From positions 1,054,001 to 1,118,000 of the forward strand of contig NC_012867.1 in the NCBI RefSeq assembly GCF_000026945.1: a stretch of DNA of 64,000 nucleotides, in the 5' to 3' direction. Both the position numbers and the translations under genes were made by a program. The first letter of the stretch is position 1; every line of letters starts with the position of its first letter. Positions 63,493-64,000 of the stretch are shown here, piece by piece. The notes beneath the pieces are model-generated. The model searched no databases, was not told the origin of the DNA, and saw nothing but the letters and a program-made list of their open reading frames with translations. Origin of the DNA: Candida dubliniensis CD36. Lineage: Eukaryota > Ascomycota > Pichiomycetes > Serinales > Debaryomycetaceae.

Positions 63493-64000
63493 CTATTCGT
63501 CTTCTAACCATCCCTTGGCTCTTTCCACAGCCTTTTCCCAACGTTTCCAATCTTTTCTTCTATTTTCATCAGATAATTTGGCAGTAAATGAGTTAGCGGC
63601 CATCTCTTCACTTGATCCACTGATTTTGGCCACTACATCATCCAAATCTTTCCAAATACGATCTTCCTCATTCTTAAATGATAATCCAGCAGCAATAGCA
63701 GCACCTAATGCAGTACATTCTGCAGTTTGTGCACGTTTCACAGTAACACAAGGACCCAAAATATCAGCTTGAATTTGTAAAACTTCGTCGGCTTTAGACA
63801 TACCACCATCTGTAGCTAATGTCGATAATAACTTGTCGGTGTTTTGACAAGATAACGCATCTTCCAAAAAGTCATCCACAGCACCAGCATCACTGGCCAT
63901 TGCTTTCAAAATAGCTCTTACTTGATAACAAACCCCTTCCAATGCAGCATGGGCAATGTGTGCAGCCGATGTGTACTGTGTCATACCAAATATAGTACCC
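63493..64000 (-). CDS. GUT1: Glycerol kinase, C-terminal part (cut by window edge)
   Basis: Only the last ~169 codons are present; the frame is open to the window edge on the 5' side (GTIFGM precedes TQYTSAAHIAHAALEG). Glycerol kinase phosphorylates glycerol to glycerol-3-phosphate. The FGGY C-terminal domain is clear: GVCYQVRAIL, LATDGGMSKADEVLQIQADI, and AECTALGAAIAAGL. The end (KRWEKAVERAKGW) matches fungal glycerol kinases. Convergent with the SP-rich gene. Confidence 0.95.
   Translation of the reverse strand, partial: GTIFGMTQYTSAAHIAHAALEGVCYQVRAILKAMASDAGAVDDFLEDALSCQNTDKLLSTLATDGGMSKADEVLQIQADILGPCVTVKRAQTAECTALGAAIAAGLSFKNEEDRIWKDLDDVVAKISGSSEEMAANSFTAKLSDENRRKDWKRWEKAVERAKGWLEDE

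Noticed and set aside
1..64000. CRISPR arrays, prokaryotic operons or phage genes
   Set aside because: Intron signals, polymerase III terminators, poly-A-rich intergenic DNA and nuclear yeast gene families show a eukaryotic chromosome. No spaced direct repeats of CRISPR type are present.

Overview
This is a nuclear chromosome segment from a budding yeast, most likely Candida albicans or a very close relative in the CUG clade. The evidence is low GC, short intergenic regions rich in homopolymers and AT repeats, long Asn/Gln/Asp runs inside conserved proteins, introns with GTATGT donors and TACTAAC branch points, and typical Candida genes (FDH1, a HGT-type sugar transporter, Pir-like wall proteins, SDH2, GLN1). 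CUG is read as Ser in that clade, so the rare CTG codons here should be translated as Ser. Species is inferred from content, not proven.

Layout. 0.8-7.6 kb (plus strand): CDC43 (GGTase-I beta), a HEM25-type mitochondrial glycine carrier, PEX14 and a Q-rich protein of unknown function. 8.4-16.1 kb: a probable Mediator subunit 5 gene, then on minus a SAM methyltransferase, a Pro/Ser-rich orphan and a coiled-coil orphan. 17.4-19.3 kb: left arm of a long inverted repeat carrying a secreted Pir-like gene. 20.6-57.4 kb: SDH2, FDH1, RAI1, MRPL44, PHS1, ERJ5, a SIT4-associated (SAPS) gene, BIR1, a two-intron HGT gene, VMA13 (one intron with a 15-nt first exon), two intron-containing tRNA-His genes, GLN1, a SHE10-like gene, a fragment resembling a Mutator-type transposase, an amino-acid permease and YEN1. 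57.9-59.9 kb: right arm of the inverted repeat, with the near-identical second Pir-like gene in opposite orientation. 60.8-64.0 kb: a small She10-like membrane-anchored protein, an SP-rich coiled-coil protein with an internal tandem duplication, and the 3' part of GUT1, cut by the window edge.

The main structural feature is the pair of ~1.95-kb inverted arms, about 38.6 kb apart, flanking a block of core genes that includes likely essential ones (BIR1, PHS1, GLN1). Such an arrangement allows inversion of the block and gene conversion between the two wall-protein genes. The most notable gene-level points are the CDDDC motifs of the Pir-like pair, the tRNA-His introns that differ while the exons are identical, the non-consensus donor in HGT intron 1, and two proteins dense in Cdk-type SPxK sites (YEN1 and the 62.3-kb gene).
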